Notes: generated from the letters alone by a model not told the origin. Positions 6,916 through 14,721 are shown, counted from the first letter of the stretch. The stretch: DNA of 18,391 bases from Candidatus Melainabacteria bacterium (GCA_003151275.1 PLXC01000183.1:1-18391), one strand, 5' to 3'. Numbers and translations: made by a program.

Positions 6916-8256
6916 GTGTACGAAAAGAGAAATTGGCGTCGTGCTGTTGCTTTGAGCATCACTCTTGCCGCAACATTTCAACTGGAGGCGATCACACCTG
7001 TTCATGCGGCAGCGACTAGTGAAGACATTGTCTCTCTAATCAACAAAGAACACATTTTGGCTCCAGGAGCCAGGCTTAACGCCCAAGTCAAAGGTGACAT
7101 GGCCACTGTTTCCACTTTTCGACATGTCAAAGCGGATGACAAGGATTTGAAAATTGATGCTGTTCTTATGTCGAGAGCAATCATGAATCTCGACTCAAGC
7201 ATTAATCGCGTCATCATTTATTTTTTCAACAATGTTAATCTAACAAAATATAGGCAAATAAGCGTTTCCACTGGAGACGTAAAAGCATTCGCTAGTGGTC
7301 AGGTAAGTAAGGACGATTTGCTTACTTCGCTGCCACTTGAATCTAAGCAAACTGAAGATCCAAATGCAAAAGTGGAAAACGCCATGCAAGCTGGTGAAAC
7401 GGTGGGGGTAGGACACAGGCTGGATAGTGCAATTGTAGGAAACGAGATTGACGTCTCGACAGATCTCAATGCTTCAGCAAGTCTTCGTGACATGAAATTC
7501 GCCGCTTTGCAAATTGCCGAACGAGCACTAAGTGTTGCTCCTGCCAATATCAAAACAATAAAAATTGCCTTTGCAGATCCATCACATCCCGCCACGATCA
7601 AGAATGTTGTCTTGGACTCAAAGACAATTCAAACTCTCAATGAATCAGTTCAGGCAGTGTTCGCAAAAGTGACAATTACAGCTGGTGCTGGTGCTGCTGC
7701 TACAACTGCGACGGTTGTTCCAGGTTTCCTTAAAGACGAGCGTCAAGCCCTCCTTGAACGAATCAATGAGCTCGCCAAGAATGGCGTCGGAATCGGCGTA
7801 ATTAAGGGGATTTTCGACGGTATCGAAAAGTCGGTCGCTGCCGGCACTTCAGAGTCAGACGTTACGAAGCTGGTCGGCAACCTGTCTAGCAATTTAACTG
7901 CACTGGAAAAGGCGAACAAGGCCGCTAAAGCCATGCAAGCAACGAAGACCACCAGCTCAGGACCTCGACCGAAAATCAAACTACCAACCCGGAGAATGAG
8001 CCGCTGGGCAATCGGCATTGAGCCGCTTCAAGATGCTTCCATTCTGGCCGACCCAATTACATATCTTGGAGAAATTGAAAAAAGATTGACTGTAGCCGAC
8101 GCCGCCAAAAACATGCGAATTGAAGATGATAAACGCCTTCATGATGGTCTTCAATACTTCATTCAAATATTGGCGACAGATCCCTCCAAACAATCACAGC
8201 TGGTGGAAATTGAACGGCGTTTAGCGAGAATTCAACAAAGACATCCCGAATTTTAA
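6916..8256 (+). CDS. Exported protein of unrecognised family, paralog A (two-domain repeat plus helical C-terminus)
   Basis: No function is assigned. GTG 6916 is the start, with GGAGG 7 bases upstream. A signal peptide covers about 1-31 and ends near VHA. Two similar alpha/beta units follow, at about 52-128 and 167-243: each has a variable first strand, 'VST', a D-L/M-K motif followed by a helix, a strand ('RVIIYFFN' in unit 1, 'TIKIAFADP' in unit 2), then a closing strand. An Ala/Thr-rich linker leads to a helical region at about 270-340 opening with 'DERQALLERINELAK', also found in the next gene. The last 100 residues, including a basic Pro-rich patch and more helices, are specific to this copy. 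The next gene is a tandem paralog 36 bases downstream with the same start context, so the two are probably one operon and export partners. Confidence 0.75.
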   Translation: MYEKRNWRRAVALSITLAATFQLEAITPVHAAATSEDIVSLINKEHILAPGARLNAQVKGDMATVSTFRHVKADDKDLKIDAVLMSRAIMNLDSSINRVIIYFFNNVNLTKYRQISVSTGDVKAFASGQVSKDDLLTSLPLESKQTEDPNAKVENAMQAGETVGVGHRLDSAIVGNEIDVSTDLNASASLRDMKFAALQIAERALSVAPANIKTIKIAFADPSHPATIKNVVLDSKTIQTLNESVQAVFAKVTITAGAGAAATTATVVPGFLKDERQALLERINELAKNGVGIGVIKGIFDGIEKSVAAGTSESDVTKLVGNLSSNLTALEKANKAAKAMQATKTTSSGPRPKIKLPTRRMSRWAIGIEPLQDASILADPITYLGEIEKRLTVADAAKNMRIEDDKRLHDGLQYFIQILATDPSKQSQLVEIERRLARIQQRHPEF

Positions 8257-8292
8257 GAACTTAGGAATAAATTGCGCGCGGAGGTCCCAAGC

Positions 8293-9324
8293 GTGTTCGA
8301 AAAAAAATCATCCACAGTTGCCACCATCATTGGTTTTGCAATTGCCTCTCAATTGGGCATGGCTGCCAGCGCCACCACCGGCGAAGACATCGTCCGCGCC
8401 ATCGACAAAGAGAATACTTTGGGTACTAGCACTCGATTGAACGCAAGAGTAGACGGAAACACAGCCAAAGTCTCTATGTATCAAGTTTCTAGCGCTAACG
8501 ACAAAGACTTGAAGATTGACGCGGTGCTCATCTCCAAAACGGCTATGGGAATGGATCCAGGCATTACAAGAGTAATCGTTTACTTCTTCAATACTAAAGA
8601 CATGTCCCACTATAAGCAGACAACTGTCACAACAGGTACCGTGAAGGCATTCGCTAGTGGATCTATCGGCAAAGATGAGTTAATAGCCTCACTACCTTTA
8701 GAAGAACTGGAAAACGTAGATCCGAACTCAAAAGTTGAAAGTGCGATGATATCAGGCTTTAGCTACCGCCTTAAAACAACTGTTGAAGGAAATCGCATTG
8801 ACATTTCAACCGAGCTTGATCCAGCTGCCTCGGACAGAGATCTAAAATACGTAGCTTTGCAAATTGCTGAAAAAGCGCTCAAAGCAGCTCCCAAGACTGT
8901 AAATGATGTCAGCATCGCTTTTGCCGATCCTGCTCAAGCCGGTGCGATCAAACAGATTAGTCTGAACGCAAATACAATCAACAGTCTCGACAGTTCGTTA
9001 AATACAGCTCTTGCCGAGATCTCTGTAACTGAATCAAAATCGGAATCGACAAAAATACCAGACAAATCGGAATCGAAGTCGGATGCAGCCAAAACAGGTA
9101 GCGAAACACATGCCATCGCTGGTCCCCTGCACACTGAGCGTCAAAAATTAGTCGACCGGATCATGCATTTGAGCAAGAGCCACAAGGATGCGGCAGAGCC
9201 ATTACTTGCCGATTACTTGGCGATTGAGAAGCAGCTGTCTGAAGGCATTGACGAGACGACGCTTCAGGAGGCTGTGAAGCAGCTGACCCAGAAAGTCGAA
9301 CGAGCAGAAAAAGAAAAGAAGTAA
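8293..9324 (+). CDS. Exported protein of unrecognised family, paralog B
   Basis: A tandem paralog of the preceding gene, 343 aa. The frame is open from TTG 8272, but GTG 8293 is chosen because GGAGG (8280-8284) lies 8 bases before it and the product then starts MFEKK, matching MYEKR in paralog A. A signal peptide covers about 1-27 (cleavage after ASA). The two repeated alpha/beta units are at about 48-124 and 158-232; shared landmarks are 'NDKDLKIDAVLIS', 'RVIVYFFN', 'TGTVKAFASG', 'RDLKYVALQIAEKAL' and 'IAFADP'. A Ser/Lys/Glu linker (about 246-272) replaces the Ala/Thr linker of paralog A. The C-terminal helical region begins 'TERQKLVDRIMHLSK' and ends in a Lys/Glu-rich tail. The C-terminal 100 residues of paralog A are missing. 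Function unknown. Confidence 0.75.
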   Translation: MFEKKSSTVATIIGFAIASQLGMAASATTGEDIVRAIDKENTLGTSTRLNARVDGNTAKVSMYQVSSANDKDLKIDAVLISKTAMGMDPGITRVIVYFFNTKDMSHYKQTTVTTGTVKAFASGSIGKDELIASLPLEELENVDPNSKVESAMISGFSYRLKTTVEGNRIDISTELDPAASDRDLKYVALQIAEKALKAAPKTVNDVSIAFADPAQAGAIKQISLNANTINSLDSSLNTALAEISVTESKSESTKIPDKSESKSDAAKTGSETHAIAGPLHTERQKLVDRIMHLSKSHKDAAEPLLADYLAIEKQLSEGIDETTLQEAVKQLTQKVERAEKEKK

Positions 9325-9337
9325 AAAATATCTCGAC

Positions 9338-10096
9338 TTATGATGGCACCGCTGCCGGCGTCTCCTGAGTGATCTTTATTTCCATCAAATGGAATGGAGA
9401 TTTGTCAGGCAGTTTCTTGCGCAATAAAGGCATTGCAACATTGAACACGGGCGTGCCACTAGAGGTGGTGCCTTGCAAACTGCCGCTGTGCGCATGTCCA
9501 TGAAAAACAACAGTAACTGGATATCTGATTAGTGGCTCTTCCAGGCGACTTGTGCCCAGATAAGGATAAATTTCCAACGGTTCACCTTCTACCGTGCCCT
9601 TTATCGGCGAATAGTGCAAAATGGCGATCCTTTCATTCGTTCTCAAACGCGCCAAGGCTGATTCCAATTTAAGCGCTTCTTGTACAGCCTCGTTAACGAA
9701 GGTCTTGATGGCTGATTCACCCCATGGTCCCAATGCACCGCGCCCAAATCCACCTACGAAGCCCTTCGTGCCAGCAAATCCAATCCCGAGAATTTCCACT
9801 GCTTCGCCGTCAAGAATGGTGACACCGGCATCAGTCAGAATTTGTTTTACTTCTTGTTCTTTGCCCGATTCGTAATCATGATTTCCCAGCACTCCGACCA
9901 TCGGGATTTTTACTACCGATAGCTCTTTGACAAAGATTTGCGCTTCTTCAGGCAGTCCATAATCCGTCAGATCTCCGCATAGAACAAGAATATCGGCGAC
10001 GTCTGTTATTTCCGAAAAGACTCCTCTTAACTCTCCGTGGCTAGTTTTCTTGCAGTGAGTATCACCGACTGCAGCAATTCGTATGATGTCTTTCAT
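9338..10096 (-). CDS. Calcineurin-like metallophosphoesterase
   Basis: A 252-aa single-domain enzyme with every motif of the two-metal phosphoesterase fold: GDTH (Asp12, His14), GDLTD (Asp42), GNHDYE (Asn72, His73), HYSP (His161) and HGHAHSG (His199, His201). These residues hold two metal ions that activate water to cleave phosphoester bonds. The substrate (cyclic nucleotide, nucleic acid, phosphoprotein or other) cannot be told. There is no signal peptide, so it is cytoplasmic. ATG 10096 has AGGAG 6 bases upstream. The stop codon is 13 bases from the converging paralog B gene, with no obvious terminator between them. Confidence 0.93.
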   Translation of the reverse strand: MKDIIRIAAVGDTHCKKTSHGELRGVFSEITDVADILVLCGDLTDYGLPEEAQIFVKELSVVKIPMVGVLGNHDYESGKEQEVKQILTDAGVTILDGEAVEILGIGFAGTKGFVGGFGRGALGPWGESAIKTFVNEAVQEALKLESALARLRTNERIAILHYSPIKGTVEGEPLEIYPYLGTSRLEEPLIRYPVTVVFHGHAHSGSLQGTTSSGTPVFNVAMPLLRKKLPDKSPFHLMEIKITQETPAAVPS

Positions 10097-10136
10097 AAAT
10101 CTCCTACTTGGACAAACTTTCGCAGGTGTTAAGTGA

Positions 10137-10198
10137 TGAATTCACAACGGGCTGACGTAAGTAATGCCACATAAGTTGCTGTTCAGCTGAATTCACAA
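10137..10198. repeat. 11-bp direct repeat TGAATTCACAA between divergent genes
   Basis: Exact copies at 10137-10147 and 10188-10198, 51 bases (about five helical turns) apart. They lie in the gap between the phosphoesterase and nucleotidyltransferase genes, which are divergent, so they could bind a regulator shared by both. Confidence 0.35.
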
Positions 10199-10292
10199 TG
10201 TCGACACTGATACTACACGAGTGGGCTACTTTCTGAAAAATTTTACGTCCGTTAAATAGTCCGCAATGGAACCGGATTCTAAGGAGTATATG

Positions 10293-11099
10293 ATGACGAG
10301 CACCGCTAGAAAACAATCAGAACTCGAGCAAGGCACACAAGATTTCTACAAACGAACATTGTCACTTCTACTCGAATCCAAAATACCATTTATGCTCGGA
10401 GGCGCCTATGCTTTGTCTCAATACATGGATTTCGAACGCCACACGCGCGATCTCGATGTATTTGTTTATAGAAAAGATGCCCCAAAGATTCTAGATGTTC
10501 TTTCGACGGCTGGATTCAAAACCGAAATGACGTTTCCACATTGGCTTGGCAAAGCATTCAGCGGTGAGGACTACGTTGACGTCATTTTTAGCTCCGGAAA
10601 CGGTATCGCAGAAGTCGACGATGCCTGTTTTGAACACGCCAAACCGGCATCGTTGCTGGGCATCCAAGTCATGGCACTGCCCGCCGAAGACATCATTTGG
10701 TCAAAGGCTTTCATTATGGAGCGCGAACGATACGATGGCGCCGATATTGCCCATTTACTCATGGCATGTGGTCATGAACTCGACTGGAACAGACTATTAG
10801 ATCGCTTCCGCGATCATTGGCGTGTTTTGCTCAGCCATCTAATCCTGTTTAGCTTCATTTACCCAAGTCACCAGTCGCAGATCCCCGACTGGGTTATGAA
10901 GGATTTGCTCAGTCGAGCGAACGTTGATTTAGAAAACAAACCACAGTCAGACAAAGTTTGCCAGGGGACTCTTCTCTCTCGAGGCCAATATTTGGTGGAC
11001 ATCGACAAATGGAACTATGAGGATGCCCGCAAGGAGCCTCGAGGCAAGATGAGCGCTAAAGACATAACTCACTGGACCGGCGCTATCGAGCAAAAGTAG
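10293..11099 (+). CDS. Nucleotidyltransferase-fold protein (pol-beta superfamily, AbiEii-like)
   Basis: The 268-aa product shows the pol-beta nucleotidyltransferase signature: FMLGGAYAL (Gly36-Gly37) followed by RHTRDLDVFV, with the metal-binding pair Asp53 and Asp55, and a probable third carboxylate Asp96 in VDVIF. 'WSKAF...RYDGADIAHLL' is the conserved Lys-Asp helix seen in AbiEii/MNT-like members. It would transfer a nucleotide to a protein, RNA or small molecule; the target is unknown. Some relatives are toxins, but no antitoxin-like partner is adjacent. The start is ATG 10293: AAGGAG (10281-10286) has the right spacing for it and not for the upstream in-frame ATG 10266 or 10290. Transcribed alone; the hairpin at 11107-11136 follows. 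Confidence 0.85.
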   Translation: MTSTARKQSELEQGTQDFYKRTLSLLLESKIPFMLGGAYALSQYMDFERHTRDLDVFVYRKDAPKILDVLSTAGFKTEMTFPHWLGKAFSGEDYVDVIFSSGNGIAEVDDACFEHAKPASLLGIQVMALPAEDIIWSKAFIMERERYDGADIAHLLMACGHELDWNRLLDRFRDHWRVLLSHLILFSFIYPSHQSQIPDWVMKDLLSRANVDLENKPQSDKVCQGTLLSRGQYLVDIDKWNYEDARKEPRGKMSAKDITHWTGAIEQK

Positions 11100-11106
11100 C
11101 ATTTAA

Positions 11107-11136
11107 TCTAAACTTGGAAAATATTTCTAGTTTAGA
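11107..11136 (+). terminator. Hairpin after the nucleotidyltransferase gene
   Basis: TCTAAACT (11107-11114) and AGTTTAGA (11129-11136) are perfect inverted copies, and GAAA/TTTC inside can extend the stem. It begins 7 bases after the stop. The T-tract is poor (ATTTTCC after a few bases). A degenerate version of this stretch also precedes structured copy 2, so it may belong to that repeated unit. Confidence 0.4.
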
Positions 11137-11139
11137 CGT

Positions 11140-11240
11140 GATTTTCCGTTTTGGCGGGTATAGATACTTTAGCTTGGACTACTCCGTTTCTTTCTTAGTA
11201 AAAAACCGGGAGTGTCCAAGCCTTTCTTTTGCCTATCTTT
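11140..11240 (+). ncRNA. Structured element copy 1 (hairpin plus T-tract)
   Basis: GCTTGGAC (11172-11179) pairs with GTCCAAGC (11214-11221). After a bulged T, ACTCC (11181-11185) pairs with GGAGT (11209-11213). The loop contains CTTTCTTAGTAAAAA, and CCTTTCTTTT follows the stem, as in an intrinsic terminator. A conserved CGGGTATA lies before the stem and GCCTAT after it. The whole stretch recurs at 11510-11605. It may be a small RNA, a leader-type regulator or a repeated terminator. No known RNA family was recognised. Confidence 0.5.
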
Positions 11241-11403
11241 CGAATCCATCTTGCTCTGGGCTGCGCTCAGACATAGGCTCAAGTGTGAGTATGGGAGAAA
11301 CAGGAGTGCTCCCCAAGGACATGCTTGAGTCAAGACTGAGATGCTCCATTAGCTCGATGCGATCAGATGTCTCGACATCTTTAGCCAATTCGATTCTAGA
11401 CAT
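11233..11403 (-). CDS. Possible small ORF or gene remnant, 56 aa
   Basis: The minus-strand frame from ATG 11403 to TAG 11235-11233 encodes an acidic, protein-like sequence (MSRIELAKDVETSDRIELME, then Ser/Pro/Glu-rich). The frame stays open for 21 more codons upstream of the ATG without another start. There is no good Shine-Dalgarno. It lies exactly between the two structured repeats and its stop is inside copy 1. It could be a tiny gene, a fragment of an older gene, or chance. Confidence 0.25.
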   Translation of the reverse strand: MSRIELAKDVETSDRIELMEHLSLDSSMSLGSTPVSPILTLEPMSERSPEQDGFER

Positions 11404-11509
11404 TACTGCGTGCTCGCTGGTTGCGGGAGCTGTAAAGTATAACCGCCTTGAAGAAAACGGAAATCAGACTTAATCTTCTAGACAGAAAAACTTTTTTCTA
11501 AAAGTGTTA

Positions 11510-11605
11510 TTTCTGTTTCGCCGGGTATAAAACTTGTAGCTTGGATTGCTCCGTTCTTTCTTAGTAAAAACCGGGAGTGTCCAAGCCTTTTTTTCGCCTA
11601 TTTTT
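11510..11605 (+). ncRNA. Structured element copy 2, in the leader region of the CHAP gene
   Basis: GCTTGGAT (11539-11546) pairs with GTCCAAGC (11579-11586) and, after the same bulged T, GCTCC (11548-11552) pairs with GGAGT (11574-11578). Then comes CCTTTTTTT, a strong T-tract. The two stem differences from copy 1 (C to T at 11546, A to G at 11548) change G-C to G-U and A-U to G-U, so pairing is kept. It ends about 87 bases before the CHAP gene start, where a conditional terminator could act as a leader switch. Confidence 0.5.
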
Positions 11606-11691
11606 AGCAAACGCAAGAAGTATGTCTCACTGCTGGCTAATATTTTCTATGCTCTGAAAGGTTGCACCAGAAAGCAGAGACAATACCAAAT

Positions 11692-12231
11692 ATGAAAACC
11701 AAACTCCTATCCTGGCAAGGAATCCGTGTTCTTTCTACAGCTCTGGCACTGCTGCCGCTCTCTGGTGCGGCGTGTGCCGATGCGCCGAACATGCTCGATC
11801 TGCGCGTGCTTGAGTACTGCAATAAAAACGTGGAAAAGAGCATCGGCAACGGGCAATGTGCCGCGCTTGCGGTTCAGGCTTTGCGCTATGCCGGCGCTAG
11901 GCCGAAAGCTGGCAAGGGCTATCCAGCATGGAATGATTACGTGTGGGGCAGAGAAGTATGCATGATAGAGGGAACGCCTGAGGGAACGAAGGTAAGCTCT
12001 GGCTCGCTAGAAAGCGTTCAACCTGGTGATATTGCTCAATTTAGCCAAGTGAAATTCATTAAAATGCATGCAGCGCATCACACGGCGGTAGTGGATTCGA
12101 TCAACAACAAGCATTTAGGTCTAATTCAGCAAAATTTTGGTGGCAAGGGCGGACCGATCTATAAGGGGGCGGTGCGTGTCGATAAACTCATGCACGGGTG
12201 GATCCGATTCTATCGACCATTGCCAAACTGA
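11692..12231 (+). CDS. Secreted CHAP-domain (cysteine peptidase/amidase fold) protein
   Basis: CHAP domains are papain-like hydrolases that usually cut peptidoglycan peptides. The 179-aa product starts with a signal peptide (about 1-29, basic start, core VLSTALALLPLSGAACA). The catalytic set can be read as Cys56 in GNGQCAALAVQAL, His130 in HHTAVV and Asn148 in IQQNFG; 'VQPGDIAQF' and the C-terminal 'GWIRFYRPL' strand are also typical. No separate wall-binding domain is present. ATG 11692 is used, giving a normal signal peptide; the frame also opens with TTG 11662, and neither has a strong Shine-Dalgarno. Structured element copy 2 lies just upstream and may control it. Convergent with the SLH protein gene. 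It could be a wall-remodelling enzyme of the host or a secreted toxin-like hydrolase. Confidence 0.8.
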   Translation: MKTKLLSWQGIRVLSTALALLPLSGAACADAPNMLDLRVLEYCNKNVEKSIGNGQCAALAVQALRYAGARPKAGKGYPAWNDYVWGREVCMIEGTPEGTKVSSGSLESVQPGDIAQFSQVKFIKMHAAHHTAVVDSINNKHLGLIQQNFGGKGGPIYKGAVRVDKLMHGWIRFYRPLPN

Positions 12232-12343
12232 TTCCCATTGTTGTGCGCGGGTGCGGGTAATCAACGTACAACTCGCTGCGGAACTCACTTGCTAACAGCA
12301 AATTGTCGCATGAGATGCAATTCCCACTATTGCTTCGCTTCTC

Positions 12344-14413
12344 TTATCGGCGCTGAGGGTGCAACACTCCGATCGTCACTCTCGGCAAATCCTTACCTGT
12401 ATTGAGCAGTGTTTGATACATCAACGCAGCAACTTCACCACGAGTAGCAAAATCGATGGGACGAATCAAAGACGGATCCGGATAGTTAACGATAATGTGA
12501 CCGCCGGCGGCAATCGAAACACTTTGCTGTGCCCAAGTTGGAACTTGTGATGCATCGGAATATGAATTTAGTTCGTTCGCGTTCGGCGAAGCATTCTTCA
12601 ACGCCTTTGCGAGAATCACAAGCGCTTGGGCGCGCGTGATTTTGTCTTCTGGACGAAAGGTACCATCTGGAAAGCCGGTCACTAAACCAGCACTGCTGAC
12701 GGCGCTGATCACATTCGCAGCCCAATGTCTCGTAGGCACGTCTCGGAATGTTGACGAAGCGCCGGCGCTTGGAACTGAAAGCGCTTTGGCAGCAATCGCG
12801 GCAAATTGTGCGCGTGTGATCTGATCATTTGGCTTAAATGAACCGTCTGGGAAACCGCCTATGATTCCACGAGAAGCGAGACCTGAAATATAAGGTTCTC
12901 CCCAATATCCTTGAACATCTTTGTAAGTGGAACCAGATACGGTGCTGTCTAAAGTAGTGGATTCATTGGTATTTAAATTCGATTGACTTCCTGAATTATT
13001 GTACGAGGAGTTATCGAGCCCGCTGTCGCCGTTGCCACCTCTTGAACCACGTCGCGGCGGCGCGATTGCTACGTCATCAACGTTGCCCGAATTGGAATTT
13101 GTATAGCCATTACCCCGTGGATTGCGATCATTTCTGGGATACTCCGAGCTGGTGTCAGGACCACCCGGCGGTACTCGGTAACCAGGGCGGTTCGGATCAT
13201 TGTTCCGAGGATAGTCCGCACTTGTGTCAGGACCACCTGACGGTACCCTAAAGCCTGGGCGGCCTAGATCATTGTTTCGAGGATACTCCGAGCTGGTGTC
13301 AGGACCACCCGGCGGTACCCTGAAGCCAGGGCGGTTCGGATCATTGTTCCGAGGATACTCCGCACTGGTGTCAGGACCACCCGGCGGTACCCTGAAACCA
13401 GGGCGAGTGAGATCGCTATTTCTAGGGTCGTTAGGGTTTGTGTCAGGTCCTCGATAGGCGGGTCCATCAGGATAACCAGGACGACCTGGGGCGCCGCCAC
13501 GATCTCTCCCTTGCGAATTGTCACCCGGAAGGGAGGCATTAGGAGATCCTGTATTAGCGCTAGAAACGACGCGGGCGCTTAAGGACTCATCGATTTTGCG
13601 TTCTAATTTATCAAGTGAAGTCGCCAAGGCATATATTTGCGAACCACTGATGTTTCCTGATGTCGTATAAGTTTGCTGAGTTGCTGCGATCTGAGCCAAT
13701 TCCGCTTTTAATGAATTACTTTGCTCTGCCGTCAGTAGGTTAGCTGAATCATTTATTTTCTTCTGAAGAGCTTCGCGACGTGAGGTGATCTCAGGAATAG
13801 CTGACTGAGATTGAGCGATCTGCTGCGTGATACCTGCTTTAATGACATCAAGCTTACTAGTTAACAGCTCAGCTTGTTTTGGACTAATGGTTCCATCGCC
13901 TGTGCTCTTAAAAGCAGATTCCATGTCTGCTACAGCACGAACTTCCTGGTTGAATTTGTCAGCATCTGGTTGGGTTAGCTGATTGGCGACGCGAGCATCT
14001 GCAATCTGTTTTCTAAGTAAACCTTGATATGCTGCAACATCGGGAATCGTAGCCTGCTTAGCTTGCATCGTTTGATTGACCTGCGTTGCAAGTAGATTCA
14101 ATGTATTGGTGTACTTGAACATATCAACAATGCTCATATGAGCCCCGGTAGCTTGCGCGGCGGTCTCTTCTTGTCTAATTTTCCCGATCTGAGCCTTGAA
14201 ACCAGCCACCTGCGGCGGAGTTAAACTGCCGTTCAATTGAGCCGAATTGAGTTCATTGGTCAAGTCAGTCAGGCGCGATTCGAGGTCAGTCCAACCGTGA
14301 ACGCTTGAAGAAAATTGCTGCAAGATTTGAGAAATATCCGCTGAATAAGCCGGAGATCCGCCAATTACATGACCCGCGATTGCAATTGCAATTAGACTTC
14401 TCACGAGTCTCAT
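12344..14413 (-). CDS. S-layer homology (SLH) domain surface protein
   Basis: A 689-aa exported protein, probably attached to the cell wall through its C-terminus. Signal peptide about 1-25. Residues about 39-278 form three tandem helical units of about 75 residues (39-115, 123-200, 206-278), each with a 'LT..Q...F/L' turn. Residues about 285-435 are a Pro/Gly/Asn-rich linker with a 24-residue repeat (RPGFRVPPGGPDTS and so on), followed by a Ser/Asn-rich stretch. Three SLH domains follow: about 496-548 (YKDVQGYWGEPYISGL, GFPDGSFKPNDQITRAQ), 555-608 (FRDVPTRHWA, GFPDGTFRPEDKITRAQ) and 617-672 (a more diverged copy with YPDPSLIRP and TRGE). SLH triplets bind secondary wall polymers or peptidoglycan. 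ATG 14413 has GGGAG 7 bases upstream. Transcribed alone after dnaN, in the same direction. Confidence 0.92.
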   Translation of the reverse strand: MRLVRSLIAIAIAGHVIGGSPAYSADISQILQQFSSSVHGWTDLESRLTDLTNELNSAQLNGSLTPPQVAGFKAQIGKIRQEETAAQATGAHMSIVDMFKYTNTLNLLATQVNQTMQAKQATIPDVAAYQGLLRKQIADARVANQLTQPDADKFNQEVRAVADMESAFKSTGDGTISPKQAELLTSKLDVIKAGITQQIAQSQSAIPEITSRREALQKKINDSANLLTAEQSNSLKAELAQIAATQQTYTTSGNISGSQIYALATSLDKLERKIDESLSARVVSSANTGSPNASLPGDNSQGRDRGGAPGRPGYPDGPAYRGPDTNPNDPRNSDLTRPGFRVPPGGPDTSAEYPRNNDPNRPGFRVPPGGPDTSSEYPRNNDLGRPGFRVPSGGPDTSADYPRNNDPNRPGYRVPPGGPDTSSEYPRNDRNPRGNGYTNSNSGNVDDVAIAPPRRGSRGGNGDSGLDNSSYNNSGSQSNLNTNESTTLDSTVSGSTYKDVQGYWGEPYISGLASRGIIGGFPDGSFKPNDQITRAQFAAIAAKALSVPSAGASSTFRDVPTRHWAANVISAVSSAGLVTGFPDGTFRPEDKITRAQALVILAKALKNASPNANELNSYSDASQVPTWAQQSVSIAAGGHIIVNYPDPSLIRPIDFATRGEVAALMYQTLLNTGKDLPRVTIGVLHPQRR
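13124..13460. repeat. 72-bp tandem repeat (four copies plus a partial one) inside the SLH gene
   Basis: The landmark GTGTCAGG recurs at 13152, 13224, 13296, 13368 and 13440, exactly 72 bases apart, so the reading frame is kept and each unit encodes 24 residues of linker. Copies differ at only a few bases each. Such arrays gain and lose units easily, so linker length is likely to vary between strains. Confidence 0.9.
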
Positions 14414-14721
14414 AGTGAATCTCCCTTTCGTAATGTCTTAGTTAATCTACAATCATTGCACGTCTTTCGATCGTCGATATTAATAACGCACGAAATGTTA
14501 AAATCAAAATCCTGAACTACAAGAAGTTGACTGTGCATTATTGGTAGTGCAAATTATAAGACTAGACCAGAGTCTAATGAATACTGGTGAAATTCTGACA
14601 ACGCGATTTATTTAGCAATAGCACCTTATTTGGTGCGCGAGATCTATCATCATAAATCCGCGAACGATCTCTAGCAGCGATGCTGCTCAGCCGAAAGGTA
14701 CTGAAGGCGACGGAGCGCTTA
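14414..14721 (-). promoter_or_regulatory. Intergenic region between dnaN and the SLH gene
   Basis: No gene is seen in these 308 bases. After the dnaN stop (minus direction) come hairpins AGCAGC-GAT-GCTGCT (14674-14688), GAGATC/GATCTC (about 14640-14672) and GCACC-TTATTT-GGTGC (14621-14636), the last followed on the minus strand by an A/T-rich run; together they could end dnaN transcription. No convincing -35/-10 pair for the SLH gene was found. Confidence 0.35.

Larger units (their letters stand above)
11100..11691. other. 592-base interval between nucleotidyltransferase and CHAP genes
   Basis: The interval holds the hairpin at 11107-11136, two copies of a structured element (about 11140-11240 and 11510-11605) and, between them, about 270 bases with at most the small minus-strand ORF at 11233-11403. 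A longer plus-strand frame (11114-11473) runs through copy 1, starts with TTG, has no ribosome site and is not considered a gene. Confidence 0.6.

Noticed and set aside
11114..11473. A 119-aa plus-strand reading frame between the nucleotidyltransferase and CHAP genes
   Set aside because: It starts with TTG, has no ribosome site, passes through the hairpin and structured copy 1, and its composition (Ser/Cys-rich, no recognisable fold) is not protein-like.
11107..11605. An insertion sequence bounded by the two structured repeats
   Set aside because: The enclosed stretch has no transposase, and the repeats are direct copies with an internal hairpin and T-tract, better explained as duplicated RNA elements.
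13124..13460. Regular repeats suggesting a CRISPR array
   Set aside because: The 72-bp units are contiguous without unique spacers and keep the reading frame of the SLH gene, so they are a coding tandem repeat.
13042..13539. Plus- and minus-strand frames with repetitive peptides over the SLH linker
   Set aside because: They are shadows created by the 72-bp repeat, whose length is a multiple of three; the SLH frame explains the region.
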